From: Pseudomonas thivervalensis
Lineage (GTDB): Bacteria > Pseudomonadota > Gammaproteobacteria > Pseudomonadales > Pseudomonadaceae
Direction of reading: 5' to 3'
Assembly: GCF_001269655.1 (NCBI RefSeq)
Contig: NZ_LHVE01000009.1
Location: forward strand, 186,001 to 250,000
Length of the DNA: 64,000 nucleotides
The notes beneath the pieces were generated by a model. That model saw only the letters and a program-made list of their open reading frames with translations, had not been told where the DNA came from and searched no databases. The position numbers were made by a program, and so were the translations under genes. Shown piece after piece: positions 43,436 through 52,902 of this stretch (its first letter is position 1; each line of letters opens with the position of its first letter).

Positions 43436-44929
43436 ATGAGTCACTTGACCCGAGCAGAGTGGGAAGCCAGAGCCAAGGTACTGGACATCGAGGGCCGCGC
43501 CTTTATCGATGGGCAATACAGGCCTGCCCGTTCAGGCGCTACCTTCGAATGCGTGAGTCCCGTGGATGGGCGGTTGCTGGGCCTGGTTGCAAGTTGCGAT
43601 GTCGCGGACGCTGAACTGGCCGTGACCAGCGCCCGGGCGGCATTCGAATCCGGCGTTTGGTCGCGTCAGGCACCGGCAGTGCGCAAGGCGGTCATGCTGC
43701 GTTTTTCCGACCTCTTGCAGTCCCATGCCGAAGAGCTGGCACTGCTGGAAACGCTGGACATGGGCAAACCGATCGCCGACTCACTGTCGGTCGACCTGCC
43801 CGGCGCCATCGACAGCATTCGCTGGTGCGGTGAAGCCATCGACAAGATCTACGATGAGGTGGCCGCGACGGCTGTGGATCAGCTCGGGTTGGTGACGCGG
43901 GAGCCGGTCGGGGTGGTCGCTGCCATCGTGCCGTGGAATTTCCCGTTGATGATGGCGTCCTGGAAATTGGGCCCGGCATTGGCAACCGGCAATTCGGTGA
44001 TTCTCAAGCCTTCGGAGCGTTCGCCGCTAACGGCTATTCGCATCGCACAGCTTGCCCTGGAGGCGGGTTTGCCAGCGGGTGTGCTCAATGTGCTGCCAGG
44101 CTATGGGCACACGGTGGGTAAGGCCCTGGCCTTGCACGGTGACGTTGATGCGTTGGCGTTCACCGGTTCCACCCGAGTGGCCAAGCAACTGCTCGTGTAT
44201 GCAGGCGAGTCGAACATGAAGCGGGTCTGGCTGGAGGCGGGGGGTAAGAGTCCGAACATTGTCTTCGCCGATGCTCCTGATCTACAGGCAGCCGCCGAAG
44301 CGGCAGCGGCCGCCATTGCTTTCAATCAGGGCGAGGTGTGCACCGCCGGTTCACGTTTGCTCGTCCAGGCTTCCATCAAGGCGCGCTTCGTGCCGATGGT
44401 GGTCGAGGCCATGAAAGACTGGAAGCCAGGCCATCCACTGGACCCCGGGACCAATGTCGGTGCGCTGGTGGACGCGCGCCACCTGGAAGGGGTGTTGCAT
44501 CACATTCGCCAGGGACAGGACCAAGGCGCCCAGTTATTGCTGGGAGGACGCGTGGCGCTGGAGGACAGCGGCGGCAGCTACGTGGAGCCAACGCTATTCG
44601 ATAACGTCAGCAATTCGATGAATATTGCCCGGGAAGAGATTTTTGGCCCGGTGCTGTCAGTGATCGAGTTCGACGAAGCCGAGGATGCGGTGCGCATCGC
44701 CAACGACACGCCTTATGGGCTGGCGGCAGCCGTCTGGACGGCCAACCTGTCGCGCGCCCACACCATGGCCCGGGCACTTCGCGCTGGAAGTGTCTGGGTC
44801 AACCTGTATGACGGCGGCGACATGATGGCGCCGTTCGGTGGCTACAAACAGTCCGGCAATGGCCGCGACAAATCCCTGCATGCCTTCGATAAATACACTG
44901 AGATCAAGGCCACTTGGATACAGCTCTGA
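43436..44929 (+). CDS. NAD(P)-dependent aldehyde dehydrogenase, PuuC/KauB-like
   Basis: A 497-residue aldehyde dehydrogenase. VPWNFPLMMASWKLGPALATGNSVILKPSE (residues about 165-195) binds the cofactor, WLEAGGKSPN carries the general-base Glu (near 268) and NQGEVCTAGSR the catalytic Cys (near 302). The overall match by eye is to gamma-glutamyl-gamma-aminobutyraldehyde and other omega-amino-aldehyde dehydrogenases. The downstream APC permease, 87 bp away, suggests catabolism of an amine taken up from outside. AGGAG 11 bp before ATG 43436 fixes the start. Controlled presumably by the divergent GntR protein. Confidence 0.88.
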   Translation: MSHLTRAEWEARAKVLDIEGRAFIDGQYRPARSGATFECVSPVDGRLLGLVASCDVADAELAVTSARAAFESGVWSRQAPAVRKAVMLRFSDLLQSHAEELALLETLDMGKPIADSLSVDLPGAIDSIRWCGEAIDKIYDEVAATAVDQLGLVTREPVGVVAAIVPWNFPLMMASWKLGPALATGNSVILKPSERSPLTAIRIAQLALEAGLPAGVLNVLPGYGHTVGKALALHGDVDALAFTGSTRVAKQLLVYAGESNMKRVWLEAGGKSPNIVFADAPDLQAAAEAAAAAIAFNQGEVCTAGSRLLVQASIKARFVPMVVEAMKDWKPGHPLDPGTNVGALVDARHLEGVLHHIRQGQDQGAQLLLGGRVALEDSGGSYVEPTLFDNVSNSMNIAREEIFGPVLSVIEFDEAEDAVRIANDTPYGLAAAVWTANLSRAHTMARALRAGSVWVNLYDGGDMMAPFGGYKQSGNGRDKSLHAFDKYTEIKATWIQL

Positions 44930-45016
44930 GGCATTTCTGGTGAACCACGTTACGGGTGGGATGGCTCTGCCTGCTTGACGCTTACTCAAACGAATTCCTT
45001 TTTGAAGGATGGCGCA

Positions 45017-46495
45017 ATGAACAGCTCGATAAGCTCCACGGCAGCCGTGGACCAGGACGCGGAGCAACTCCGTGCCCTGGGGTACACCTCGAATTTCGAA
45101 CGTAGCATGAGCCTGTGGCAGAACTTTGCCCTCGGGTTTACTTACTTATCGCCAGTGGTCGGCGTCTACACGTTGTTCGGCCTGTGCCTGGCGGCGGGCG
45201 GGCCACCGATGTTCTGGTCCTACCTGCTGGTGGGGTTCGGGCAAATGCTGGTGTGCCTGATTTTTTGCGAAGTGGTGTCCCAGTATCCCATTTCCGGTGG
45301 AGTCTATCCGTGGGCCCGTCGCCTGGTGGGGAAAAAATGGGCCTGGATGGTCGGCTGGATCTACGCCATCTCTCTGTGCGTGACCATTGCGGCCGTAGCC
45401 CTGGGCGCGGGTCCCTACATTGCCAACCTGCTGGGTTTCGAGTCGTCGCCGGTCACCAATACCTTGGTTGCGCTGGTGCTGACCGCCGCCGCGACGGTCT
45501 TGAATCTGAGCGGCACCAAGCTGCTGGCGCGGGTGGCGATGTTTGGTTTTCTGTGTGAGCTGGTCGGGGCTTTGCTGATCGGCGGCTATTTGCTGATTTT
45601 CGAGCGCCACCAACCCTTGAGCGTGTTGTTCGACACGTTCGATATTTCCATCGATGGGCAGTACTGGCCGGCCTTCCTGGCCGCGTCACTGGCCGGGATG
45701 TTCCTTTACTACGGTTTTGAAGCGTGCGGCGATGTGGCCGAGGAAACGCCCAATCCCAGCCGCCAGGTCCCCAAGGCCATGCGGATGACGATCTGGATCG
45801 GCGGTGCCGCTTCGATCTTTGCCGCCCTGGCCTTGATCCTGGCCGTGCCTGATATCGCCGCCGTTGTTTCCGGGCAGGACAAGGATCCCATGGCCACGAT
45901 ATTCGGCGCGGCGTTCGGGCCGGTCATGTCGCGAGTAGTCATGGCGGTGATCACGGTTTCGTTCGTTTCCTGTGTGCTGAGCTTGCAGGCATCCGCGAGC
46001 CGCTTGTTGTATGCCTACGCCCGAGACGAGATGCTTATGGGCAGTGGCGTGCTGAAGAAACTCTCCCCGACCACCCATGTGCCGACCGCCGCGCTGATGG
46101 TCTGCGGGGTGCTGCCGGCGATCATTGTGTGTGTCGGCTTCTATCTTCAGAACGCCATCGCGCTGGTGGTGAGCTTTGCCGCCATCGGTATCTACTTGGC
46201 GTTCCAGATGATCGTCGGGGGGGTAATGTATGCCCGTCTCCGGGGCTGGACACCCAAGGGCCAGTTCACCTTGGGACGTTGGGGCTGGCCGGTGAACATC
46301 GCTGCGCTTTGCTATGGTTTGTTCGCCATCGTCAATATGTCCTGGCCGCGTACGCCAGATGCACCGTGGTACGTGAACTACGGCATCGTATTGGTTGGCG
46401 CCATCGTGATTCTCGTCGGCCTCGTCTACATGGTCCTGTTTCGTCCCTACGAGAAGGGTACTGCCCCGGCTTCCGATGCCTGGAAAAAAGCCTAG
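45017..46495 (+). CDS. APC-superfamily amino-acid/amine permease
   Basis: A 492-residue inner-membrane transporter with twelve hydrophobic segments. FERSMSLWQNFALGFTYLSPVVGVYTLFG in the first segment and SGGVYPWARRLVGKKWAWMVGWIYA are the family helices 1 and 3, and YYGFEACGDVAEETPNPSRQVPKAM is the conserved loop between helices 6 and 7 of this amino-acid/GABA/choline permease group. It is downstream of the aldehyde dehydrogenase gene and likely imports an amine or amino acid degraded by it. AAGGAT lies just before ATG 45017. Confidence 0.86.
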   Translation: MNSSISSTAAVDQDAEQLRALGYTSNFERSMSLWQNFALGFTYLSPVVGVYTLFGLCLAAGGPPMFWSYLLVGFGQMLVCLIFCEVVSQYPISGGVYPWARRLVGKKWAWMVGWIYAISLCVTIAAVALGAGPYIANLLGFESSPVTNTLVALVLTAAATVLNLSGTKLLARVAMFGFLCELVGALLIGGYLLIFERHQPLSVLFDTFDISIDGQYWPAFLAASLAGMFLYYGFEACGDVAEETPNPSRQVPKAMRMTIWIGGAASIFAALALILAVPDIAAVVSGQDKDPMATIFGAAFGPVMSRVVMAVITVSFVSCVLSLQASASRLLYAYARDEMLMGSGVLKKLSPTTHVPTAALMVCGVLPAIIVCVGFYLQNAIALVVSFAAIGIYLAFQMIVGGVMYARLRGWTPKGQFTLGRWGWPVNIAALCYGLFAIVNMSWPRTPDAPWYVNYGIVLVGAIVILVGLVYMVLFRPYEKGTAPASDAWKKA

Positions 46496-46556
46496 GAACA
46501 TGACGGCCTGCCGGGCGCGGCAGGCAAATTCCTCTGATGAGAAAAGGGTGAACGCT

Positions 46557-47042
46557 ATGACGTCTCGAATCCATTCGATGCTGTTTGGGTTGCTCCTGAT
46601 TCTGGCCAGCCATGGGGTTCTGGCGGCCAGTCAAAACGATACCCTGGGTGTGATCCATGACTATATGAAAGCTTGGAACGCTCGCGATGCGGAGGCTGCG
46701 GCGAAGTACTTCGCCGAGGACGGCGAGTTCCTCGACGCCTCGGTGGGAACACCGCAGGTCGGCCGGGAAAACGCCAAGACCCAGGTGATCGAAGTGTTCA
46801 TGCACGCAGTGCCGGATCTGCAATGGATGATGCTGGGCGAGCCAATCGTCAACGGTGAAAGCATTGCCTTCGAATGGGAATTCAAAGGGCACAATACCGG
46901 GCCTTGGAGCACCGAGACGCCGGCCACCCAGCGCCTCCTCAGCTTCAAGGGGGTGAGTTTCATCCGGCTCAAGGAGAGCAAGATTATCATGCAGCACGAC
47001 TACTATGACGCCCTGGGTTTCAACAAGCAGCTCGGCTGGTAG
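46557..47042 (+). CDS. Exported SnoaL-like (NTF2-fold) protein
   Basis: A 161-residue protein with a signal peptide (MTSRIHSMLFGLLLILASHGVLAA, cleavage near residue 24) followed by an NTF2-like cone: VIHDYMKAWNARDAEAAAKYFAEDGEFLDASVGTPQVGRENAK near residue 30 is the SnoaL/polyketide-cyclase-type pattern, and KIIMQHDYYDALGFNKQLGW ends it. NTF2-fold proteins bind small hydrophobic ligands or act as isomerases and hydrolases. It is 61 bp after the permease gene on the same strand and may be the last gene of that unit. Its stop lies next to the convergent sensor kinase stop with 1 bp between. Confidence 0.72.
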   Translation: MTSRIHSMLFGLLLILASHGVLAASQNDTLGVIHDYMKAWNARDAEAAAKYFAEDGEFLDASVGTPQVGRENAKTQVIEVFMHAVPDLQWMMLGEPIVNGESIAFEWEFKGHNTGPWSTETPATQRLLSFKGVSFIRLKESKIIMQHDYYDALGFNKQLGW

Positions 47043-47043
47043 A

Positions 47044-48417
47044 TCAGTGTTCCCGTCGAGACAACTGCAGCAACAAGCCTGGCTCGGCTCTCTTGGCCGA
47101 GAGCGTCCAGCCATGGGCTTGGGCGATCTCCCGGCAGATCGTCAGGCCCAGGCCGGCGCCATGGTCGCGGCGATGGGGCCCGCGCCAGAAGCGCACGAAC
47201 AGCTGGGGCAGTTGCTCTCGATCAACCCCGGGGCCCCAGTCGCGCACGCTCAGGTGATCACGGCCGATATCCACGCGAATTTCGGTGCCCCGAGGGGCGT
47301 GTTGGAGGGCGTTTTCCAACAGGTTTTTCAGCAAAGTGAAGAGGGCACTGCGATCAGCCTGCCAGGGGCCAACACCCGAGCAGTCCTCGGCCAGTACCAG
47401 GCGCACGTCGACGGCTTCGGCCATGCGCTGTAGATAGTCGATGGCTTCCTTCGCGACATCGGCCACTTCGACTTCGGCAAACAGGTAGTTCTGGGCCTCG
47501 CTGGCTTCGGTCAGGAGCAGCAATTGCTGGGCTTGGCGGGTCATGTGGGCCACGTCGTTGAGCAGTGCGTTGCGACCGGGACTGTCTTCCATCAATTCGA
47601 TCTGCGCCCGTATCAGCGCCAGCGGTGTCTTGAGTTCGTGCGCCGCGGTCGCCAGGAATTCCTGCTGGGTCCGGTAGCCATTTTCCAAGCGTTGGAGTAC
47701 TCGATTGAAGCTGTCCACCAGTGGCACGACTTCGGACGGTACGCTGCTGGCCTGCAAGCGTGAATGCAGGGAGCGGGGTGAGATGGCGGCGGCCGACTCG
47801 GACACCTCGCGCAAGGGCTTGAGCGTATAACCCAAAATGACATAGGCGCAGGCGCCAAAGACAAAGAGCAGCACCAGGCTGAACAGGACGATGCCGGCGC
47901 CCATGAAGGGTAATGCGAATGCCCCGTGGAAGAGGTCCATCAGCCGTTCGCTGACGGCAAGCTGGAGGAACCAGGTCTGGCCGTCATGTTCGACCGGCGC
48001 GGTGGCGCCATACATCAAGATGCCCTGACGCTCGAACTTGAACCGGGCGTGGTCTTCAGAGTGCTCCGAGGTGTTCGCCGGCCAGAAGCTGGCATCGGTG
48101 GACGTCAGGGCCACGTTTGCCGAAGCGTCCAGCACGCGGTATCCGATTTCCTGCCGCATGCTGTCATAGGTCCAGATTCGATCGGTCTCGCTGCGATCGA
48201 ATCCGACGGGGCGCCCGTCAGCGTCGAACTGGAGTTTTTCCGCCAGCTCCTGGGTGCGTTCGGCCATGTTCATGACCGACAGGATGTCGCTCTGTGAAGT
48301 AACCAGGGCCAACGCCGCCGACACGATCAGCAGGATGCTCAGCGTCACGCCGGCAATATAAGCCAGCAGCACCTTGAACCTGAGGCTACTCAACCACGTC
48401 GACCTGGCGCAGCGCAT
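47044..48417 (-). CDS. Two-component sensor histidine kinase, QseC/PhoQ-type
   Basis: A 457-residue membrane kinase: TM1 near residues 18-40 (LLAYIAGVTLSILLIVSAAL), a periplasmic sensor region, TM2 (VLFSLVLLFVFGACAYVILGY), HAMP, the dimerisation domain with His in TAAHELKTPLALIRAQ, and the ATP-binding domain (LLKNLLENALQHAPRGTEI, VRDWGPGVDREQL, GAGLGLTICREIAQ). It is paired with the response regulator encoded just upstream. Start is uncertain because the gene overlaps the regulator's 3' end: ATG 48417 gives a 32 bp overlap, and TTG 48393 is an alternative. Confidence 0.85.
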   Translation of the reverse strand: MRCARSTWLSSLRFKVLLAYIAGVTLSILLIVSAALALVTSQSDILSVMNMAERTQELAEKLQFDADGRPVGFDRSETDRIWTYDSMRQEIGYRVLDASANVALTSTDASFWPANTSEHSEDHARFKFERQGILMYGATAPVEHDGQTWFLQLAVSERLMDLFHGAFALPFMGAGIVLFSLVLLFVFGACAYVILGYTLKPLREVSESAAAISPRSLHSRLQASSVPSEVVPLVDSFNRVLQRLENGYRTQQEFLATAAHELKTPLALIRAQIELMEDSPGRNALLNDVAHMTRQAQQLLLLTEASEAQNYLFAEVEVADVAKEAIDYLQRMAEAVDVRLVLAEDCSGVGPWQADRSALFTLLKNLLENALQHAPRGTEIRVDIGRDHLSVRDWGPGVDREQLPQLFVRFWRGPHRRDHGAGLGLTICREIAQAHGWTLSAKRAEPGLLLQLSRREH

Positions 48418-49072
48418 AACCGAGACCTCGCACGTTGACAATGCGTTGGCGGGAGCCGATGGCCAGCAGCTTGCGGCGGATACGGTGCAGGGCCACGTCC
48501 AGGGCGTTCGGCGTGACCGCCTCGCTCAAACCCCAGCCCGCCGCCTCGATGCTGGGGCGACGGACGATTTCCCCAGGCTTGCGCAACAGCAGCAACATGA
48601 TCTGCATCTCCGCCGGCGCCAGGGTGATGCTCTCATCCGCGCAGTACATCAGGCCGGTATCGGGTTGCACGCTCAGGTCACCATGGCTGGGGGCGAGAGG
48701 GCGACAGTCCACGGGCCGTCGTAGCAAGGCCCGCACACGGGCGACCATTTCATCCATGGCGAACGGCTTGGGCAGATAGTCATCCGCGCCGGCATCGAGC
48801 CCTTGTACCCGATCATGCAGGGCATCCCGTGCCGTCAGCACCAGGCACGGCAGGCCAAGCCCGGCGTTGCGCAGGCGCTTCAACAAGACGAGCCCGTCGC
48901 CGTCCGGCAAGCCTCGATCGAGGATCAACGCCTGGTAGGGCACCCGCTGGATGGCCGCCCACGCGCCATCCATGCGGTTGATCACATCGACGGCGATCCC
49001 GGCGTTCGTCAGTCCCGTGCAGACCAATTGCGCCAAGCGTTCGTGGTCCTCGACCAACAGAATGCGGCTCAT
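48386..49072 (-). CDS. OmpR-family response regulator
   Basis: A 228-residue regulator: receiver with Asp52 in ALILDRGLPDGDG, Lys in DDYLPKPFAM, and a C-terminal winged helix (residues about 130-225; LRKPGEIVRRPSIEAAGWG, DVALHRIRRKLLAIGSRQRIVNVRGLGYAL). Its ATG overlaps the mipA stop by one base (TGATG). It is the partner of the kinase encoded next to it and probably binds the CTTACCG direct repeat upstream of mipA. Confidence 0.9.
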   Translation of the reverse strand: MSRILLVEDHERLAQLVCTGLTNAGIAVDVINRMDGAWAAIQRVPYQALILDRGLPDGDGLVLLKRLRNAGLGLPCLVLTARDALHDRVQGLDAGADDYLPKPFAMDEMVARVRALLRRPVDCRPLAPSHGDLSVQPDTGLMYCADESITLAPAEMQIMLLLLRKPGEIVRRPSIEAAGWGLSEAVTPNALDVALHRIRRKLLAIGSRQRIVNVRGLGYALRQVDVVE

Positions 49073-49869
49073 CAGAAGCGGTACAGGTAGCCGAACAGCG
49101 TGCTGTTTTCGGTAGAACGGTCTACCAGCGGACTGTCCTTGATTTCACTGGCGAGGCTAGTTGCCTTGAGATCGAGGAACACAGAGTGGTGCTGATCGAA
49201 CATGTAGTTTCCCCGGACCCCCAACTCGGTATTGAGGGCAGACTTGCCATCATAGGCCGCGCGATCGATACGCGCTTCACTGTCACGCACACCAAAATAA
49301 TAATCGACGTATTTTTGGTCCTGCCACATCGCGGTTACATGGGGTGTGAGGGTGATGTGGTCGCCGAGCCGCCAGGTCCGCTCCAGGCCCAGATTGAAGC
49401 GCTGTCCGTCGCTGTTGCCCGAGACATCCGCGAGCCACTCGGCGTGCACATCCACCCAGTCAGTGCGCCACTGCACTTTGGCCCCGGCCCAGAAGCCGCT
49501 TTTACGGTCGCTCATGCCATCGAAAACCCGAGAATCGTCGGCATCATAGCCGCTAAAGTCGTACTGGCCCACGAGGCTGAAATCGATTTGCTGGGTGTCG
49601 TTGATTTCGAGTTGCGTCAGCTTGACCTCGGCGTTTGGGCCGAACACCCGCAGGTATTCATTCTCGAAGTAGATCAGCGGGATCGCCTTGTTGTCTCGAT
49701 CGATGCCGCTATAGGGCTGCTGGCTGCTGATTGCGCCAACCCCCATCCCCCAGGACGAAGACGCTTCGGCGGTTTGAGCTTCAGCTGCCTGAGCGGCGAT
49801 CGCCGAACTGGCCACGGCGAGCAGAATCACACTCGGGATTGTTGAAACGGCTAAGTGCAGCACATGCAT
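49072..49869 (-). CDS. mipA: MipA/OmpV-family outer-membrane protein
   Basis: A 265-residue outer-membrane protein. Signal peptide about 1-28, then GVGAISSQQPYSGIDRDNKAIPLIYFENEYLRVFGP, the defining MipA/OmpV N terminus, and a C-terminal aromatic residue in TLFGYLYRF. The family scaffolds peptidoglycan enzymes or forms narrow barrels, and several Pseudomonas mipA genes sit in front of a two-component system that senses antimicrobial peptides or polymyxin. Here the order mipA, regulator, kinase with overlapping ends indicates one co-translated unit. Confidence 0.83.
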   Translation of the reverse strand: MHVLHLAVSTIPSVILLAVASSAIAAQAAEAQTAEASSSWGMGVGAISSQQPYSGIDRDNKAIPLIYFENEYLRVFGPNAEVKLTQLEINDTQQIDFSLVGQYDFSGYDADDSRVFDGMSDRKSGFWAGAKVQWRTDWVDVHAEWLADVSGNSDGQRFNLGLERTWRLGDHITLTPHVTAMWQDQKYVDYYFGVRDSEARIDRAAYDGKSALNTELGVRGNYMFDQHHSVFLDLKATSLASEIKDSPLVDRSTENSTLFGYLYRF

Positions 49870-49923
49870 GGGGAGGCTCCAACGGGACAGGATGAAATGC
49901 GCGCCTATCGTTGAGCACTTTCC

Positions 49924-49941
49924 CTTACCGGATGCTTACCG
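49924..49941. promoter_or_regulatory. Direct repeat for an OmpR-type regulator
   Basis: CTTACCG occurs at 49924-49930 and 49935-49941, exactly 11 bp apart, 55-72 bp before the mipA start. OmpR-family dimers typically bind head-to-tail half-sites with one helical turn spacing. The cognate regulator gene is in this operon, so autoregulation is likely. Confidence 0.5.
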
Positions 49942-50141
49942 TTATCTGTCGAAAGCTTGACCCTGATCAAGGCAAATCAAAATGCCCGGGTCATGGCCAT
50001 CATCAGGGCCAAGCGGTGCCATATCAGGGGTGATGGCTATTTGGTATTGCGTTAAGATCGCTCCAAGTCAGCGTGTATAAAAGCCTTCTTACAACAAGTT
50101 CACGCGTCACTAACTCAATATGAAATGAGGCTTGAACGGAA

Positions 50142-52103
50142 ATGCTCAGGAATGCACCGCTGCGTCTGAAACTTTTATTGATCTTGCTACTTCCCTTGTT
50201 GGGGTTCCTGACCTTGGCCGGGGTCTTTGTCGTGGACAACTACAAGACCCTGCGCGATATGGACGCCACGGTCGCCGCCAGCGCCACGGCGCAGAAGTTG
50301 AGTCAACTGATCACGGTATTGCAGCGCGAGCGCGGTGCCAGCGGGGTATTCCTGGGCAGCGGCGGCAAGTCCATGGGCGAACGGATGGCCCAGGCGCGCC
50401 AAGGTTCCAATACCTCGGTCGAGGTGGTACGCCGGTTGTCTGCATCGGGCAGCGCGCAATTGGACAATGTCCTCCAGGCCTTGGACCAATTGCCTGCCAT
50501 TCGCGGGCAAGTGGATAAGTTGGGTATCAGCAGCACCGAATCCGGTGTTCGTTATACCGAGATCATTCAAGCGCTCATGGGCTATACCCACTCTTTGGAA
50601 GCGACGATCAACAACGCGACCATTGTTCATGCGCTCAATGCGCTCAATCAGTTTATCGAGATGAAAGAACGGGCCGGACGCGAACGGGTCGTGCTTGGCC
50701 TGGTGTTCAGCCAGGATCGCTTCGACGAGACCTTGTTGTCGCGCTTTAGCCGCAACCTTGGCGAGTTCTCCGCCTATTCCGACGCGTTCCGTCGCCAGGC
50801 CCAACCAGCCTTGCTTCAACAATTCACCGAGCAGATGCTTAAACCCGCTGCGGTCGAAGTCGGCAAGTTGCAGCGCCTGGCCTTCGAAGTGCCATTGGGC
50901 CAGTCGCTGGGCATCAAGCCAGAGGCCTGGTTCGAGCTCTCCACTCAGCGCATCGACATGATGAGCCAGGTGGAAGATGCGCTCGGTCAAAGCGTCAGCC
51001 GCCTGGCGATCCATGGCCGCGATGAAGCAAGTCGTGCGTTGTGGTTGACCGTCGGCGCGGTCATCGTGGCGCTGCTGGCGGTGACGGTGCTGTCGTATGT
51101 GATCATCCGTCTGATCGATCTGGCGGTGCGCGATGTGAACCGGGCGCTGAACGGCCTGGCACAGCGTGACCTCACCGCCAGGGCCACGTATGAAGGTCGC
51201 GATGAGTTCGGTCAGATCGCGCGCAACCTCAATCGCATGGCGCAAGAGATCAGCGAGGTCGTGCAGGAAATCGGCAACGCCACGGCGCAAGTGGCCACCG
51301 CCGCGCAAGAGTCTTCCACGGTGACGGTCCAGACCAGCACGAGTGTCGAGCAACAGCGCCAAGGCACCGAGCTGGTGGCCACCGCGATCAATCAGATGAG
51401 CGCCACGGTGCGCGAGGTGGCGCAAAGTACCAACGATGCGGCGCACATGTCGCAACGGGTCAATCTCAGCACGGCCCAAGGGCGCGTGGAAATCGAAAGC
51501 ACCATCGGACTGATCCGTCAGTTGTCCGGGCAGGCTGAAGAGACCGCCGGGATCATTGGTGATCTCAAGCTGGAAAGCGATGCCATTTCCTCGGTGCTCG
51601 ATGTGATTCGCGGTATTGCCGAACAGACCAATCTGCTGGCACTCAACGCGGCGATTGAAGCGGCGCGGGCCGGTGATCATGGGCGCGGCTTCGCGGTGGT
51701 CGCGTCCGAAGTGCGCACCCTGGCGCAAAAGACCCAGGAGTCCACGGGCAACATTCAACAGATGATCAGCAACCTCCAGGCCGGTTCGGATCGTGCGGCC
51801 CTGTCCATGCAACAGACCCTGGACAAGGCCCAGGACGGGGCGAGCAAAGTCGAGCGCGCAGGCGAGTTGTTGGTGGAGATCGCCGAGGGCGTGGCGACGA
51901 TCAGCGACCGTAACATTCAAATCGCCTCCGCAGCAGAAGAGCAGAGCGCGGTGTCCGAGGACATCAATCGCAACGTGAACGAGATCAATGACCTGGTGAT
52001 CCAGGTGAGTGCCGGTGCCGAGCAGACGGCCATCACCAGCCAGGAGCTGGCGCGCCTGGCCGAACATCAGCAACAGTTGGTCAATCGCTTCAAGGTCGCC
52101 TAG
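50142..52103 (+). CDS. Methyl-accepting chemotaxis protein with NIT sensor domain
   Basis: A 653-residue chemoreceptor: TM1 near 9-32, a long helical periplasmic region with [22 protein letters not shown], the hallmark of the NIT (nitrate/nitrite-sensing) domain, TM2 near 299-322, HAMP, and a cytoplasmic signalling domain with the conserved hairpin tip [37 protein letters not shown]. It likely steers taxis to nitrate or nitrite, but the ligand of this particular protein is inference. No chemotaxis pathway genes are nearby. It starts 272 bp after the divergent mipA gene. Confidence 0.87.
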   Translation: MLRNAPLRLKLLLILLLPLLGFLTLAGVFVVDNYKTLRDMDATVAASATAQKLSQLITVLQRERGASGVFLGSGGKSMGERMAQARQGSNTSVEVVRRLSASGSAQLDNVLQALDQLPAIRGQVDKLGISSTESGVRYTEIIQALMGYTHSLEATINNATIVHALNALNQFIEMKERAGRERVVLGLVFSQDRFDETLLSRFSRNLGEFSAYSDAFRRQAQPALLQQFTEQMLKPAAVEVGKLQRLAFEVPLGQSLGIKPEAWFELSTQRIDMMSQVEDALGQSVSRLAIHGRDEASRALWLTVGAVIVALLAVTVLSYVIIRLIDLAVRDVNRALNGLAQRDLTARATYEGRDEFGQIARNLNRMAQEISEVVQEIGNATAQVATAAQESSTVTVQTSTSVEQQRQGTELVATAINQMSATVREVAQSTNDAAHMSQRVNLSTAQGRVEIESTIGLIRQLSGQAEETAGIIGDLKLESDAISSVLDVIRGIAEQTNLLALNAAIEAARAGDHGRGFAVVASEVRTLAQKTQESTGNIQQMISNLQAGSDRAALSMQQTLDKAQDGASKVERAGELLVEIAEGVATISDRNIQIASAAEEQSAVSEDINRNVNEINDLVIQVSAGAEQTAITSQELARLAEHQQQLVNRFKVA

Positions 52104-52146
52104 GTCCTGCAACCTCAGGCCTTTGATGCAAGGCCCGGGTGTGCGC

Positions 52147-52902
52147 TCAGACGATATCGTCGATCAGGATATGGCGCTCGCCGCGGCTGCATTGCTCGAT
52201 CCGCGCCTCGACCTTGTAGACCTTGCGCAGCATCGATTCGCTAATCACCTCGGCGCTCGGACCGCTGCCCTGGGCGGTGCCGTCGGCGATGACCAGCACT
52301 TGGTCGGCAAAGCGCAGTGCCTGGTTCAGGTCATGGATGGCGATGAACACAATGACCTGGCGTTTGCGCGCCAGGGCCCGCATGAAGTTCAACACCTGGA
52401 CTTGCCGATGCATGTCCAGGGCGCTGGTGGGCTCATCCATCAGCAGGATTTCCGGTTCGCGCACCAAGGTCTGGGCGATCGATACCAGTTGCTGTTGCCC
52501 GCCGCTGAGCTCGCCGAGGTTACGGAACGACAATTCAGTGATGCCCAGCGCGGCGAGAATGTCGTCCACCAACTTCAGCTCATCATCATGGACGACCCAG
52601 CCCGGCGTGAGCTGCTTGCGCGCCAGCAACACCGACTCATACACCGTCAACCGGGCGCTGGCGTTCAAGCCCTGGGGCATGTAGCTGATGCCCTGCGGTC
52701 CCTTTTTCGAGCCCTCCAACATCACCTGCCCGGGCCCGTCGATCAAGCCGGCCATGCGCTTGAACAAGGTGGACTTGCCCGCCGCGTTGGGGCCGACCAC
52801 CGCCACCACCTGGCCGCCGACAAAGGCTGCCGTGGTCACGCCGTGAATGACCGTGCGCTGGCCGTAGCGGGCGCCGAGATTCTCCAGCCGGATCGTTACC
52901 AT
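52147..52902 (-). CDS. Iron-siderophore ABC ATPase, FecE/FepC-like
   Basis: A 251-residue ATPase: Walker A VGPNAAGKSTLF (near residue 36), Q-loop ISYMPQGLN, signature LGELSGGQQQLVSIAQ (near 133), Walker B EILLMDEPTSALDMH, and switch His in AIHDLNQAL. The sequence belongs to the iron-siderophore/vitamin B12 importer class. Its start overlaps the permease stop by 7 bp, so both are translationally coupled. It ends a minus-strand operon starting with the binding protein. Confidence 0.87.
   Translation of the reverse strand: MVTIRLENLGARYGQRTVIHGVTTAAFVGGQVVAVVGPNAAGKSTLFKRMAGLIDGPGQVMLEGSKKGPQGISYMPQGLNASARLTVYESVLLARKQLTPGWVVHDDELKLVDDILAALGITELSFRNLGELSGGQQQLVSIAQTLVREPEILLMDEPTSALDMHRQVQVLNFMRALARKRQVIVFIAIHDLNQALRFADQVLVIADGTAQGSGPSAEVISESMLRKVYKVEARIEQCSRGERHILIDDIV

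Noticed and set aside
50187..52112. Minus-strand open frame of 641 codons opposite the chemoreceptor
   Set aside because: Shadow of the chemoreceptor gene; no ribosome site and unusual amino-acid composition.
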